Source: Lumbricus rubellus
Taxonomy: Eukaryota > Annelida > Clitellata > Crassiclitellata > Lumbricidae
NCBI GenBank assembly: GCA_945859605.1
Contig: OX243820.1
Coordinates: 26,048,077-26,112,076 of the forward strand
DNA: 64,000 nt
Direction: 5' to 3'
The translations under genes were made by a program, and so were the position numbers. A model generated the notes under the pieces. The model was not told where the DNA came from, ran no database searches, and worked only from the letters and a program-made list of their open reading frames with translations. Positions 22,564 through 34,049 of the stretch are shown here, piece by piece (the first letter of the stretch is position 1; each line of letters starts with the position of its first letter).

Positions 22564-22718
22564 GTTCAACCACCACCACAGTTTCAGGTGGATCATCAGG
22601 CAGCACAGTTACAGGTCCATCAAGTACTACAACCGCCGGTGTTTGGAAAGTCGAAAGCAGCACTGCAACAGTCGTACTTCTATTAGTATTGTCTGCAGTG
22701 TTTTCGGTCTCCTGGTAA
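22564..22718 (+). CDS. Last exon of small Ser/Thr-rich secreted protein (unit B)
   Basis: Follows acceptor TTCTTGCAG (22555-22563). In phase with the exon at 20131-20242: 112 + 155 bases make 89 codons including TAA. It encodes a Thr/Ser/Gly-rich linker, the conserved VWKVESSTATVVLLL and a hydrophobic end SAVFSVSW. The C-terminal hydrophobic run with no charged tail fits a GPI-attachment signal. Unit A carries a paralogous exon at 10535-10713 in which the tail is conserved and the linker is expanded, which supports coding function. The intron is 2,321 bp. Confidence 0.72.
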
Positions 22719-23309
22719 TGCATTTGGATGCGCATTACGATGAAGATGGCGACACAAGTGACAAGTTAAAATATGCAGAGCAGAACGTTTATGAGGTGAA
22801 ATTGGTGAATTGATTTCACCAAAGCGTTTTGAATATTACTTTGCAATTTTACAATGAAAAATGCTAATGCAATGAAAATAGTCAAAAATTATATGAAATT
22901 TAGGCTATATACCTAATATCTGTTAGTGCATTCATAGATATAAAAAACTATATCTATGAGCATATTAGTGGGTGACACGTAGGCCTATTCTAAGTTGCAT
23001 ATAATTTTTAATCAAAACAGCAATTTATTTATAGGCTACTCTGATTTAAAATCGAAGCGGGCTTATCGCATAATTTGTAGGGTAGACGATATTTTAGGCG
23101 TTGGTTATGAAGAGTCGATATGGGGACCTAAATGGCTATCTCCACCCATACGTACGTACACCTTTACTAAGCAATTGCGTTGAAGAGTATTCACGACATG
23201 TTTGGTAATGTGTAAGTTTGTTGGATGGAGAGACTATATATGTTCGACGCGATTTCTCTGACGAATTAGCCACGTTTTAGATGTTAGTTTTGTAATCTGT
23301 TTTCATTCC

Positions 23310-23315
23310 AATAAA
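23310..23315 (+). terminator. Candidate poly(A) signal, unit B small gene
   Basis: AATAAA in the same context as 11278-11283, about 590 bp after the stop codon at 22716-22718. Confidence 0.55.
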
Positions 23316-23699
23316 GCTGATCATTGCTTAAGTTGTTTGGAACTTATAACTTGTTCATGAAGTGAGCTACAGTAACAGTTACTGTCGTCGATGCTGATTC
23401 AACTAAGACTTTCAGATCTAGCAAACACAACACTATAGAGCTGCATGTAGACCTAGACATTGTGCCACAGTGATTGCGCTATACATGGACAATTGGACAT
23501 GTCCGTTTAATAATTCTCTAGTGCAATTCGAAACAACTCGAGGCAAGCGGTGTCGCATTTTATGCAACTTTTAGCGCCATTCTTGCCTTCGCCGTTGCAA
23601 AGTTCTTATCACCTCACGAGCATAGGTTATGCCTTTAGCCATATTAGGCCAGGAGTGGTCAGAATTTCTGCGATTAGACTTTAATCATATTATTGTTAT

Positions 23700-24590
23700 T
23701 GACAAATAGGGTCTATGCAAATAAAGTAACATACGGTAAGGTAGATAGGCAGTGTTTATTCTAGTACCATGCTTGGGGGGGGGATTCACGTTTCGGGGGA
23801 CGGTAACTACTAAGGCAGTCACCGACAATACCCTTTGTCCGGTCGACTTTTTCGGAAGTACCATTTTAGTGCTTTGAGGTTCTCTTTAAATTTCCGAAAA
23901 AGATACTAAATTAAATTCTTTGCTGTGAATTTTGATAACCTTTATAGTCTTTCTGCTCAAATTTCCACCAAAACAGACATAGGCCTATTTTACATAGGCC
24001 TATCACCAAATATACTACATTTAAAAAAGACCTGTTCCAATTATCTGGGGGATATGTTCGTATAAAAATTTTGTGGATGAAACATTAACTATGTAGCCTA
24101 CATGTTTAAAGCGCAAGTTTTTCCTGAGGGAGGGAATGTCAATTTGGGGGGAACTTCCCCCAGACATGCCTACGTTAAACACCGGTAGATATAGGTGGGT
24201 AAAGTGTACTACTGGGTAGTGTAAAGGAGGTTAGTTTAATTAAGCTAATGTCTACAGTAATGGGCCTAAGCATGATGTAGGCTATATAGTATATAGCCTA
24301 TTATTAATGCACAAAAGACTGCTACACTACCCATGCAAAGGTGTCAAGATTTTAGGACGATTGATAGACATAGACATATTTTTTATTGATCCCAACAATT
24401 CAGTTGTACATGTATGCTTAACAAGGTATAGGCTTAGACATAATCAGCAATAAGCAAATACTCAAAGTGAATAAGTAAAATGAGAGTGAAGGAACCATGC
24501 TATTCCGGCATGTGCTCTTGCTCGGTGGATCACTGAAGCGCGCAGTCTGATTGGGACGCCACTGGTTGCTGGGGCAGACGTCAGTTTGTG
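23700..24590. other. Unannotated stretch
   Basis: No gene recognised. It contains G-runs (about 23775) and AGGCCTA copies only. Confidence 0.4.
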
Positions 24591-24639
24591 CCTAACGATA
24601 TTGGTCTTAGATGCCGACGGAGGCTGTAGACAAGAGACA

Positions 24640-24715
24640 GAAAGACAGACATACAGACAGACAGTCAGACACAGACAGACAGACAGACAGACAAAAAGAC
24701 ACACAGACAGACAGA
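24640..24715. repeat. (ACAG)n microsatellite
   Basis: Runs of ACAG with scattered variants; it creates spurious frames on both strands. Confidence 0.85.
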
Positions 24716-24894
24716 GTTTCGCCTGGCTAAGCTACAGCTCCATGCGCCGCTGTGGCAAACCACGCTCGAGTTGCTCTTTTGCACGATTGCAGTGGGCGAA
24801 AAGGTGTTTGTTGTTGCTGTTGCCTGGGACTGCATGGAGGAGACCCTTCCAAAGCTTCGGAGACGAATGGAATATGGATGAGGCTGAACTGTCA

Positions 24895-25110
24895 ACTCAT
24901 GAAATCTCAATAAGGATTCCTTCCTCTGATGTGCGACGCATAGGCGACGCGGCCAGTCAAGCACTGCAGCCCTGCGTCTTGGCGGGGGAAGGAAGGGCGG
25001 CTACCGTTGACTGGTGGGATCCGCCATAATTATAGGAGTCCTGTTAGAGTCTGACCCGTTAATGGCGGGCCATGCAAATCAGTTGTAATCATCGTAATCA
25101 TCATCGTCAT
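24895..25110. repeat. Conserved 3-prime flank of RBR gene, unit B
   Basis: Shares ATCTCAATAAGGATT, GACGCATAGGCGACG-like and GTTAATGGCGGGCCATG segments with 40135-40400 and 48815-49050. It lies a few hundred bases downstream of the RBR stop codon in all three units. It could be 3-prime UTR or an old element carried along with the gene. Confidence 0.55.
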
Positions 25111-25392
25111 CACAATCGTCGTCAAGATGATCGTCATCATCAATGTGACATAAGCTCATGTATTGAAGTATTGGATTCATTCATGCATTCATGCTATGGG
25201 CTCACATAGCACCCCGTCAAAAAACCTACTCAGAAGCGATCCTAGCCCAGCCACGGCATTAAGAAAAGACTTGAGAGATAATTATAAATTATTTCTATGA
25301 AAGAAGTTTGATTGTTCAGATATAATAAACGCAGCTTTGGGTAGCCTCCAAAAGTTTCTCAGTCCAACATAGAGCTTTTGATTTACGGAAGA

Positions 25393-28389
25393 CTATCGAA
25401 CCCTAGATTGACACGCAAAAGTGTGACTATTGCATTCCTGATGGTCCTCTGAATGAAACTGCACACACACCCAGCAAATATAATTCTTGCACCAAGCACA
25501 GTAGACAACGTTACATCCCTCGTCTTTCTCAATGGGAATGCTACAGTTAGGGCAACGCTTTCTATTTTTAACATCTGCTTTCAGCCAAGCCTCGATGCTC
25601 CAGACCTCATCGCAGGTTTTTGTCCCATGAAAGTCACAATCGCAATTCAGACAGAATCTGCCCTGGCACAAGAGGCAGGCCTTCAACTTGTTCGTTTTAT
25701 AAACCACACACATTGCACCGCATCTCTGTCGTGGGCAAAACCCGAAAGAAGCGGTATTACCCATAACGAAATCCTTTAGCATGTCCCGAAGTACCTTTGT
25801 GATCTTATAATACTTCATTACTCCACAGATGTACCAGAGTTCAGCTGCACTGAGAGACTTGTCACAGTTTTCGAAGCAACACTTCACTGGAACTTTCCTG
25901 TCTTTTGTGGACTGAATTACCAGTTGAAGTAGGCATTTCTTGCAGTATGCATGTCCACACACACTTAGCAGATAGCAGTCTGCACTCGAGATGTCTAAAT
26001 TCTCACACCAGCAAACACAACAGATTAAATCTGGCTTTTGACATTTACTGTCCAATGGAACATCCATGTGCTGGAGCAGTGTTGATTTTATTTCTTCTGA
26101 GAACCTACTGTATGCTTCGGATGTTGTTTCAAGCCAGAGTTCAGGACGATCCTCAAAAAAGAAGTACTGTGAAATGTCACTGTTACGTTTGAGATTGTCC
26201 AGATGAGATTTCATGCTGTGGAACAAATTCTTTAAAGCATGGGAATTATAGCAGGTCCTATCAAAGTCAAACAAGTACCAGCTCAAGTCACAGGAATTAT
26301 CTTTACCTGCCAGCTGTCTCTTTAGAATGTTTGCTGATTGATGTTTATTTGAAGGATCCCCATAAATATGCACCTTCTCCTGAAATGTAGGCAGGTGTAT
26401 GCAAGTGTTCGTGAACTGCATCAGAAACTTCAGAAACTTTGTACCTTCATTGCTCTGCAGATACTGCAGCTGCTCGTTGTCAAAACTAATTTTGGCAGGT
26501 AGAAAGAAATCCTCAAGATCCTGTGTAAGACTACGCGTGTGACAATTCTCCGTGGTGGTCACACTTACAAGCACTTGAAGATTGATGCTTGAAGGATTCA
26601 CCAACACATGCTGATCCTGCTTGACCCAATGCTTGACAATATTTTCTTTCTGTTTTTTCACCAGAAATTCTTGAAGTGGCTTTTCTATAATTTGATAGAA
26701 GCCTTGGGTCATTGTGACGCGGATTGTTTTCAGATCTGTTACCAGTTTTGTGTGGTCTCTTACGAAAACAGAGAAGTCAGATCTCGAAATGCCTTCTATG
26801 CATCTCGTTCCAACTCTAGCACAATAGACGTTGGGAAAGGCAATTTTGAGATCAAATTCATGATGAGTGTCTGAATTTGTTTCTGCCAAGGTGGCAGCAC
26901 TCTCCTTGCATCCATCAGCTCTCAGTCCAGCTTTTGAAAACGCTCCAATGACATCACTCATGATCATTGTTTTGGAATCTTTACATGTCATTGGAAGATT
27001 TCCATTGTTTTCATCATTCACTTCATCTTTGATCAGGCAATGCAGAATAACTTCCACTGAACTGTCGAAAATAACCATGTCGTCAATCAAAATATATTTC
27101 TGTTTAGCAATCAGAGATTCATTGAAGCATTCTAATTCTACAGCAGTTTCAGCGGCTGACAAATGCTGGCTAATGCGCTGATTTGCATTTTTACTTTTCC
27201 TGATGCTTTGATTTTCTTTGTGGGTTGGATATATTTCTTCATCATCTGAAGCATATGAAATTCTAGCGGATTTGTCTACTTGAATCTCTGGAGGGTGAAC
27301 ACCAATCATCACCATGCACTCTAGCCCTTCCCTAGTCTGAATTCGCAAAGGACTTTGAAGATGTGGAAAGGGAATCTCCAGTACTTTCTTCTCCAGCTCT
27401 GCTTTGAGGTTTTCAAGTACTTCTCCCAGCACAGATTTTACTCTGTCACAACCGACTTTGGGACAAAGAACGGTCATCTCCTTTAGGTCTCTGTCATACA
27501 AGACTTTCATGACATGTCCAGAAAGTACTTTAAGCCTCTCACAAAATTTCTCTGATGATGCAAGAGATCCAAGTTCAAAACTCATATATTCTGTGCTAAC
27601 AGGAATGCAAAAGAATTGATCCACCACGTCCTTTGATGTTGTGTTATGGTATTTGGACAGAATGGAAGCTGCCAAATCATGTCCAATGGAAACAAGAAGA
27701 TTCAACTCCTCTGGAATGTGGTCATTGTTCAAAGCATCAAGAGCCAACACAAATCGTGGTGGTTCGTTTGTTAACCTGTAGCAGGATTTTCGTCCAATAA
27801 GACGTGAAACTTTTGACGAAATCTGCATATATCCCAAGTCTTTGTGACCTTGGTAAATGCACAGACGATTGTACCATAGTTTTGACATGATTTCCATCAT
27901 TGTTTCATGCACATGGAGTACATCCTTGTTGAAGTTGAGTATAGTTGGCTTCTTCGGATCTGACATCAGTGCAACGGCATCTGTGTAGTGATCACGCAAT
28001 TGTTTATCGATCTCTTTGAATGTTGTTTCTTTGAAGTCATTTTTACGAAACGATGCCGCTAGTTGAGTCTTATTATTTCCAGACTTGGAGTGAACTTTCT
28101 TGCACCATTGAGTAATGGCACTTTGAACTGTCTGGATATCTCCAAGTTCACTGAAATGTGCTGCTTTTGTAATTCCAGACCCAAAAACATCTGTTAGACT
28201 ATTGTCATCTATGAAGACTGAAGTGATGAGTCCTTCCAGAAAGATATTCTTTTCAAGGCACTCTCTGAGAAAATTCTTTTTCTTGAGATGGGATTCCTGA
28301 TTTTGTTCGAAAGATGATTCACCAAATTCTGAGTTGTTTATTATGATGTACTCAGAGTCAATGCTAGTAGTGGGATATTCCTCAATGAC
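25393..28389 (-). CDS. RBR-type E3 ubiquitin ligase, exon 2 (unit B copy)
   Basis: A single open exon of 998 codons starting at acceptor TTTGTGTGTAG with GTCATTGAGG. A TAG in the intron just before rules out upstream reading, and the first exon at 32684-32749 joins in phase 0 to give 1,020 residues. The N-terminal three quarters match no domain I recognise. The C-terminus is a complete RBR module: RING1 (about 812-864, CGHAYCKKC), IBR (about 907-948, CP..RC to GTKTC), and RING2 (968-997) with CPNC, EGCNVVYC and CWVC. Cys981 sits where parkin and HHARI have the catalytic thioester cysteine. RBR ligases accept ubiquitin from an E2 onto this cysteine and pass it to a substrate. Substrate and cellular site are unknown. 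No internal stop or frameshift. Confidence 0.9.
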   Translation of the reverse strand, partial: VIEEYPTTSIDSEYIIINNSEFGESSFEQNQESHLKKKNFLRECLEKNIFLEGLITSVFIDDNSLTDVFGSGITKAAHFSELGDIQTVQSAITQWCKKVHSKSGNNKTQLAASFRKNDFKETTFKEIDKQLRDHYTDAVALMSDPKKPTILNFNKDVLHVHETMMEIMSKLWYNRLCIYQGHKDLGYMQISSKVSRLIGRKSCYRLTNEPPRFVLALDALNNDHIPEELNLLVSIGHDLAASILSKYHNTTSKDVVDQFFCIPVSTEYMSFELGSLASSEKFCERLKVLSGHVMKVLYDRDLKEMTVLCPKVGCDRVKSVLGEVLENLKAELEKKVLEIPFPHLQSPLRIQTREGLECMVMIGVHPPEIQVDKSARISYASDDEEIYPTHKENQSIRKSKNANQRISQHLSAAETAVELECFNESLIAKQKYILIDDMVIFDSSVEVILHCLIKDEVNDENNGNLPMTCKDSKTMIMSDVIGAFSKAGLRADGCKESAATLAETNSDTHHEFDLKIAFPNVYCARVGTRCIEGISRSDFSVFVRDHTKLVTDLKTIRVTMTQGFYQIIEKPLQEFLVKKQKENIVKHWVKQDQHVLVNPSSINLQVLVSVTTTENCHTRSLTQDLEDFFLPAKISFDNEQLQYLQSNEGTKFLKFLMQFTNTCIHLPTFQEKVHIYGDPSNKHQSANILKRQLAGKDNSCDLSWYLFDFDRTCYNSHALKNLFHSMKSHLDNLKRNSDISQYFFFEDRPELWLETTSEAYSRFSEEIKSTLLQHMDVPLDSKCQKPDLICCVCWCENLDISSADCYLLSVCGHAYCKKCLLQLVIQSTKDRKVPVKCCFENCDKSLSAAELWYICGVMKYYKITKVLRDMLKDFVMGNTASFGFCPRQRCGAMCVVYKTNKLKACLLCQGRFCLNCDCDFHGTKTCDEVWSIEAWLKADVKNRKRCPNCSIPIEKDEGCNVVYCAWCKNYICWVCVQFHSEDHQECNSHTFACQSRVR

Positions 28390-28681
28390 CTACACACAAA
28401 GAATACATACTAGGCTTACCATATGTAAGGACAAATTGTACTTTTTAGTTAAGGACAACAAAAGTAAGGCCTGCTTCATGATGGTCTTGCAGAAACTTCT
28501 ATGAGAATTTCGCAATTTGACAACTTTAATTAAAACTATGCACACTTTTCTCACAGTTGGTGGGCAGAGGAGTGCTAATCAACTGAAACTCCACTCATTT
28601 CCCTTTTACATAAGAGTTCATTCCGCCATAAAATTATCTCATAAACAATTTTCTATCTTCACTCTGCCTCCTTGACAATTA

Positions 28682-28990
28682 AGCAGCCTTTTATACCATC
28701 GAACACAACACTATACTTCAAAGACCATCAACCTGGTTTCATTTTACTGACACTGCTCTCTGAATTTTTACTTGTTTGTTTTTATCTGTTAAAACAATGA
28801 ATTTCATATCATAACATCCTACTTGTTCTAGGTGTGGTGTTCCTCAAGGCTCTGTTCTTTGTGCCACTTTTGTTCATTCCTTACACTACTCCATTCAGCT
28901 CAGTCATCCTCAATTGACCATCACTTCTGTCGGCACTCAACTTTTCCTCTCATTCTCTCCATTAAGTTACCTGTAATATCATTCCTGTCA
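28682..28990 (+). pseudogene. LINE reverse-transcriptase relic, unit B
   Basis: Translation with frameshifts gives AAFYTIEHNTILQ (motif A region), RCGVPQGSVL (motif B) and YTTPFSSVI, all typical of jockey/CR1/L2-type reverse transcriptases. The same relic lies in the same place in the introns at 43742-44040 and 52395-52620, so it predates the gene duplications. Confidence 0.7.
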
Positions 28991-29074
28991 TACTCTTCAC
29001 CTTTATCACCTCCTTAGATCATTATCGTTCATTTTGTTGCCTCCTAGATGACACATAATCTCTTTAATAACAAT

Positions 29075-29600
<526 letters not shown>

Positions 29601-30252
29601 CAATTTCTATGGCGTTACAAGGGTGCCTCAGCAAACACAAGAACGTCATCTGTCTGAGTTAGCCTTAGAGAATAGATAATGTTTCGAGTCGAGATTTGAA
29701 GGCCTCAACTGAGTTTGCACAATTGCACTTATGTTTGAACTCTTCAAAACTGAAATCATGCATACAGTTGTATAGGATAGCGTGGAGAGTACCTGTAAAA
29801 ATGTTGAGAAACATGATCTTCATGCCACATCATGTTGCCCTTTTATTTTAAGAAAGTATTCAGGTCAAATATCACGGCTATTAATAAACATTGAGAAGTA
29901 GGTCAGCAATGCTGAAGTTTACCATTCTACACAATCTGTGGCCACTGGCCGGACTTTTAAGAAAAAAATAGACTACCAGTATGCATTTCTTGATAACATG
30001 AGGCTCCTCGAATCATCCCTTCACTGATCAGTAATCACTGTAAACAGTCCTTGCTTCACACATTTTGCCCATTCTCTTTACTTACCTATTATTATTATTA
30101 TACAGACTTAACTTGTTCGTTTAGTGTAAAATATACCTCAGTTTTATTAATTCATGCATCAAATGAATTTGTATAGCGCCTCTTCAAGGGGACGCCTCTG
30201 GGTTGTCAACCAGAGGCGTTCCAACCGATGATGTAGGCCTATGACACACACA

Positions 30253-30301
<49 letters not shown>
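30253..30301. repeat. (AT)n microsatellite
   Basis: A run of AT adjoining the left end of the Tc1/mariner element at 30329. Confidence 0.9.
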
Positions 30302-30304
<3 letters not shown>

Positions 30305-30328
30305 CTCTAAGCCTTAATTATACATATA

Positions 30329-31729
30329 CAGGGTGGCTCAAAAAAAATGTACCACCGGATAAAATGCGATAACTTCGCAACCGATTGACATTTTTCTCCG
30401 AAAATTTCCCAATTTGTAGGGGAAATGAATTTCCAACAAACCCTGAAAGTTTCACTTGAAAATTTTCTTGTTTGCAAAAGATACAGCTGTTCAAACTTAA
30501 AATTTGGTTTTTTCAAAAATCCGGAGAATAAAGTTCCAATACAATGTGATTTCATTGAGATTTTTCGCAAATTACATACTAAGAAATGATGATGATGTCC
30601 TACGACCTCACTAAGAGCTGCAAAGAAGCTGTTTATGCAGCAAACTGTTGGTATTTAGTGATATTTTATAGATTATGGACTGAATTCGTGAATCCATTAC
30701 TGAACGTCATGGGCAAAGTTTCTGCGGAAGATAAAATGGAAATTCGGACACTGCTTGAACAGAGACTATGACATCGCGTAATCATAGCAAAATAGCAAGT
30801 GAAAAGTGGAGCCTGAGCATATTGAAGGCTATCTGTAAACATGTTTATGTAACGAAGATCAGATGTTGGAATCGAGGCAGGAAGTGGTCGCTTGGTCTGA
30901 TGGAAAAAGTACGATTTTAAAGAAATTCGCTTGGTAATCGAAAGGGTCAAGTTTGCAAAGCACATCGTGGTTTCAGCATCTGATTTGCTGGCATGTGTCA
31001 CGGGTACCAGAAAAGACTGCATTTAATCCCATTCAGTAGGCTAAATGTCAAACTCATCGCTGAACTCTCTTACCCAGACTCATTGAAGACCAGGTGAGCG
31101 AGCTCTAACATCTCGTTTCATTTTCCAGCAGAACGGTGCGCCTGCTTGCTCGCACGGCAAGGTTGATTATGATGACGCTACCTTATTTTTGCAATCCACT
31201 CCAGTAAATGTATTGGCAAAGGTGACTAACAACATCGCCAGACCTTAGCCCTCTTGCTTACCACGTCTGGGAAGCTATGCTGCAAGACATTTCATCCCAA
31301 GTTGGAGAACATTGGCTAGTTGAAGGAAGTCCTGCTGCTAATGTGGGATCAGTTGCCGCAGGACTCGATCAACAAGGCCATACTAAGCTTCACAAAAAGA
31401 ATTCGAGCTCCTATTAAAGCAGGGAGTGGACACTCCCATCATACCCCACAATGAACTGCAAAACGTATTTCTGAGGCCGTAGTGAAAAGTGATATCATTT
31501 GACATGGAAATCAAGAATTGACATTAATTTTTCCACGGAAATTTGAAAAAACGAAAATCAAAGTTTAAACAGCTGTAACTTTTGCAAACATAAAAAATTT
31601 TCAGTGAAACTTTCAGGGATTGTTGGAAATTCATTCCCCTTTAAATTGGAAAATTTTCGGAGAAAAATTGCAATCGGTTGCAAAGATATCGCATTTTATC
31701 CGGTGGTACATTTTTTTTGAGCCACCCTG
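30329..31729 (+). mobile_element. Tc1/mariner-type element with long inverted repeats
   Basis: Flanked by TA (30327-30328, 31730-31731). Ends start CAGGGTGGCTCAAAAAAA. Inverted repeats run about 230 bp, including CCGGATAAAATGCGATA and TTCAGGG. 1,401 bp. The interior holds a frameshifted transposase. Same family as 14992-16170. Confidence 0.85.
31125..31440 (+). pseudogene. Tc1/mariner transposase relic
   Basis: FQQNGAPA followed after a disruption by a segment reading LKEVLLLMWDQLPQDSINKA and IKAGSGHSHH. These correspond to the second catalytic Asp region and the C-terminus. In-frame stops are present. Confidence 0.65.
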
Positions 31730-31744
31730 TATATACACATATAT

Positions 31745-31909
31745 GACATTGTATTAGGCTACATGCATGAACTGCAATAACATACCATGATTATTATTTG
31801 CTATTATAACTATGATTATAATTTACAATAATATGATACAATCATGTTACAATGAGTATAACCTAACCTGCTGCTCATTTTAACCAATAAACTGTTTGGA
31901 TTAAACGAG

Positions 31910-31960
<51 letters not shown>

Positions 31961-32203
31961 ATATACACTGTGTCCCAATAAATCGATGATTATTTACTAT
32001 TTATTTTCATATTTAAAAAATGGGTCCCTTTTTCCGGACACAGTGTATATATATACATATAAGCCTAAATAAGCTTTAATATACATGTATATACATATAT
32101 ATATATATACACACACACACACATATATGACATTGTATTACATGAACTGCAATAACCTAACCTGCTGCTCATTTTAACCAGTAAACTGTTTGGATTAAAC
32201 GAG

Positions 32204-32246
<43 letters not shown>
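31745..32246. repeat. Duplicated (TA)n-flanking segment with embedded MITE
   Basis: GAACTGCAATAAC, CCTGCTGCTCATTTTAACC and GGATTAAACGAG followed by (TA)n occur twice (about 31765-31955 and 32143-32246). The first copy is longer by an AT-rich stretch. The MITE at 31966-32045 lies between the copies. Confidence 0.7.
31966..32045. mobile_element. 80-bp Tc1/mariner-type MITE
   Basis: TA-flanked, with ends CACTGTGTCCCAATAAA and CACTGTGTCCGGAAAAA. It is inserted in a (TA)n tract, which offers many TA targets. Confidence 0.7.
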
Positions 32247-32250
<4 letters not shown>

Positions 32251-32439
32251 TACATGCTCGAGGCTTAAGCCCCTCCCCCCACCCCCAAACGAAAAATCCT
32301 AGTTACGGCCTTGCCGTAGGAAGCTAAATATATTTAGGAAGACTTAATGCAGAAAGTTACGAGGACTAAACTCGGTCTATTCGGACATAGGCCTACATGT
32401 AGGACTAGGCCTACATGTAGAATGGACAACAATAGAAAA

Positions 32440-32640
32440 ATATAAAGTGTGATGCTTGGAATAACTATATCATGCACGGCAAGGGGAGAAGAGGAAGATC
32501 AGACAGAGTGGATAGATGCCATCAAGGACTGTGCAATCGAGACCTATTACCTACAGCTTCACCTATATCTGCACAGAATCGGGGGCTACGGAAAATGATG
32601 ATCAACCTACGGGTTTTCAGCCCAAGAATCATGATGATAA
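32440..32640 (+). pseudogene. LINE C-terminal relic
   Basis: A GKGRRGRSDR-like frame followed by a stretch readable as LLPTASPISAQNRGLRK. It resembles the basic post-reverse-transcriptase tail of the LINE group seen at 21835-22074. Weak because of its short length and frame uncertainty. Confidence 0.4.
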
Positions 32641-32683
32641 TGACACGGTAACAGACTAAGCCTACTGTGCAATAATTATTTAC

Positions 32684-32749
32684 CTCATTGGCCTGAGTAG
32701 GCCTACGCGAATCTTCGGCCGTTTCCAACTTTGAATTTGTTTCTCCCAT
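32684..32749 (-). CDS. RBR ligase first coding exon (unit B copy)
   Basis: A 22-codon exon, MGETNSKLETAEDSRRPTQA then NE, ending GAG before donor GTAAAT. The same exon stands upstream of the C and D genes (44975-45040, 53560-53625) with only a few substitutions. In all three it ends in phase 0, matching the phase-0 acceptor of exon 2. The giant exon has no ATG near its start, so this exon supplies the initiator. The intron here is 4,294 bp and holds a LINE relic, AAT repeats and a Tc1/mariner element. Gly2 and Ser6-Lys7 resemble an N-myristoylation site, but Glu3 is disfavoured. Confidence 0.8.
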
Positions 32750-32990
32750 CTTTAAATATAGTGCGCATCAAAAATAAACTGGTATAGTGCGAACTGACAA
32801 CAATTATAATTTGCTTAAATAGGCCTACAGAAAATAGAAATGTCGCTGCGTTGTGCAATCGTAAACAAACCGATCGTCCACGACAGGCTAGCAACACATT
32901 GTGCAATCGTTTCATCGGAAAGACCCGTTCTATTTTTAGCTGCAAAATTTTGTTGATCACACATTTAATTTAATATTCATGAGGTTCTGT
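32750..32990 (-). promoter_or_regulatory. Candidate promoter of RBR gene, unit B
   Basis: Upstream of the first exon this block is conserved with 45041-45260 and 53626-53840. Shared pieces are the AAACCGATCG region, GGAAAGACC, and a CTAWWWWTAG box (minus strand CTAAAAATAG at 32930-32939, about 180 bp upstream of the ATG). That box fits the MEF2 consensus and could also act as a TATA-like element. Confidence 0.4.
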
Positions 32991-32999
32991 TTCAAGCAA

Positions 33000-33800
33000 A
33001 GTCTTTCATCAAAGCCCGTCAATCAATGAAGCAATCATTTAACAGATCACGCAGACACACAGATTGCGCACAATCAATCTCACACGAACATGTGGTTACA
33101 AGGTAGAACTCATACTGAAGCAATGAAAGCATAGGCCTAATTATAAGGGTCCAATGATTCGGTAATTTCTTAACTCGCCTATATGCATGTAGGCCTTTAG
33201 GCCAAATGCACGTGTTGGTGTCATGACGATTGTGTAGTCTGAAATACAAGTAGGCCTATATCTATTTGTGGCAGGCCTCGATCACCGTAGACAAAAGAGC
33301 TGCGGTATTGCCGCCGAATGAAGTAGGCTATACCGAGTACAGAGTATCCGAAGAGGGATAAACCATTTACGGTTTACCATATTTCTATCGTTCGGCGTAG
33401 GCCTATATATAATTATTTTAAAATGCGTAGGCCTATACTTGATAAATTTATGCTGTGATCAAAATTTGAAGCAGGCCTACCTCTATTCCTGATTGTTTTA
33501 CCGTTTTTACGTAGCCTATCCTATGCTTTGCAATATTCAAAGCAAGACGACTGGAATGGGGAGAGAATAAAAAACAGAAAAAAAACGTTTTTTACAACTA
33601 GGCCTATGGCTTCAACCCTCACAGGTCTAGAGTTTATTTGAGTCCAATTTAAGTAGTGCCCAACCAAGTTGATGTCTGGTTTCAGACTTCAGGAAGTTGG
33701 CCAGTGGTTGGATTTACCTACATTCCTCAACAGAACCAGAATGATTATAGAGATATTCAGCTACTCAATCCCCCAACCTTCACATTTTCTAACTCAACCC
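33000..33800. other. Unannotated stretch
   Basis: No gene or element recognised; AGGCCTA copies are dense here (for example 33253, 33400, 33430, 33474). Confidence 0.4.
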
Positions 33801-34049
33801 AATTACTTCGGGTGTAGGACATTAGCCCCTGGACATTACCCCGGACATTATCCCCCCGGACATTATCCCCCCGGACATTATCCCCCGGACAAGATCCCTG
33901 AACCTTATCCCCACTTGGTAGGACATTATCCCCCCAGACTATGATGTCATTACCTAAAAATGATGCACAAAATATAGCAATAGGCCTATGTTAAGTGAAT
34001 ATCTATACATTACACATTAGTCTAACATTGAAAGAATATGGTAAATCTA

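Noticed and set aside
32522..32749. 75-codon minus-strand frame starting MGETNSK taken as a complete gene
   Set aside because: Only the first 22 codons are conserved in C and D and they end at a splice donor; the rest is intron read-through.
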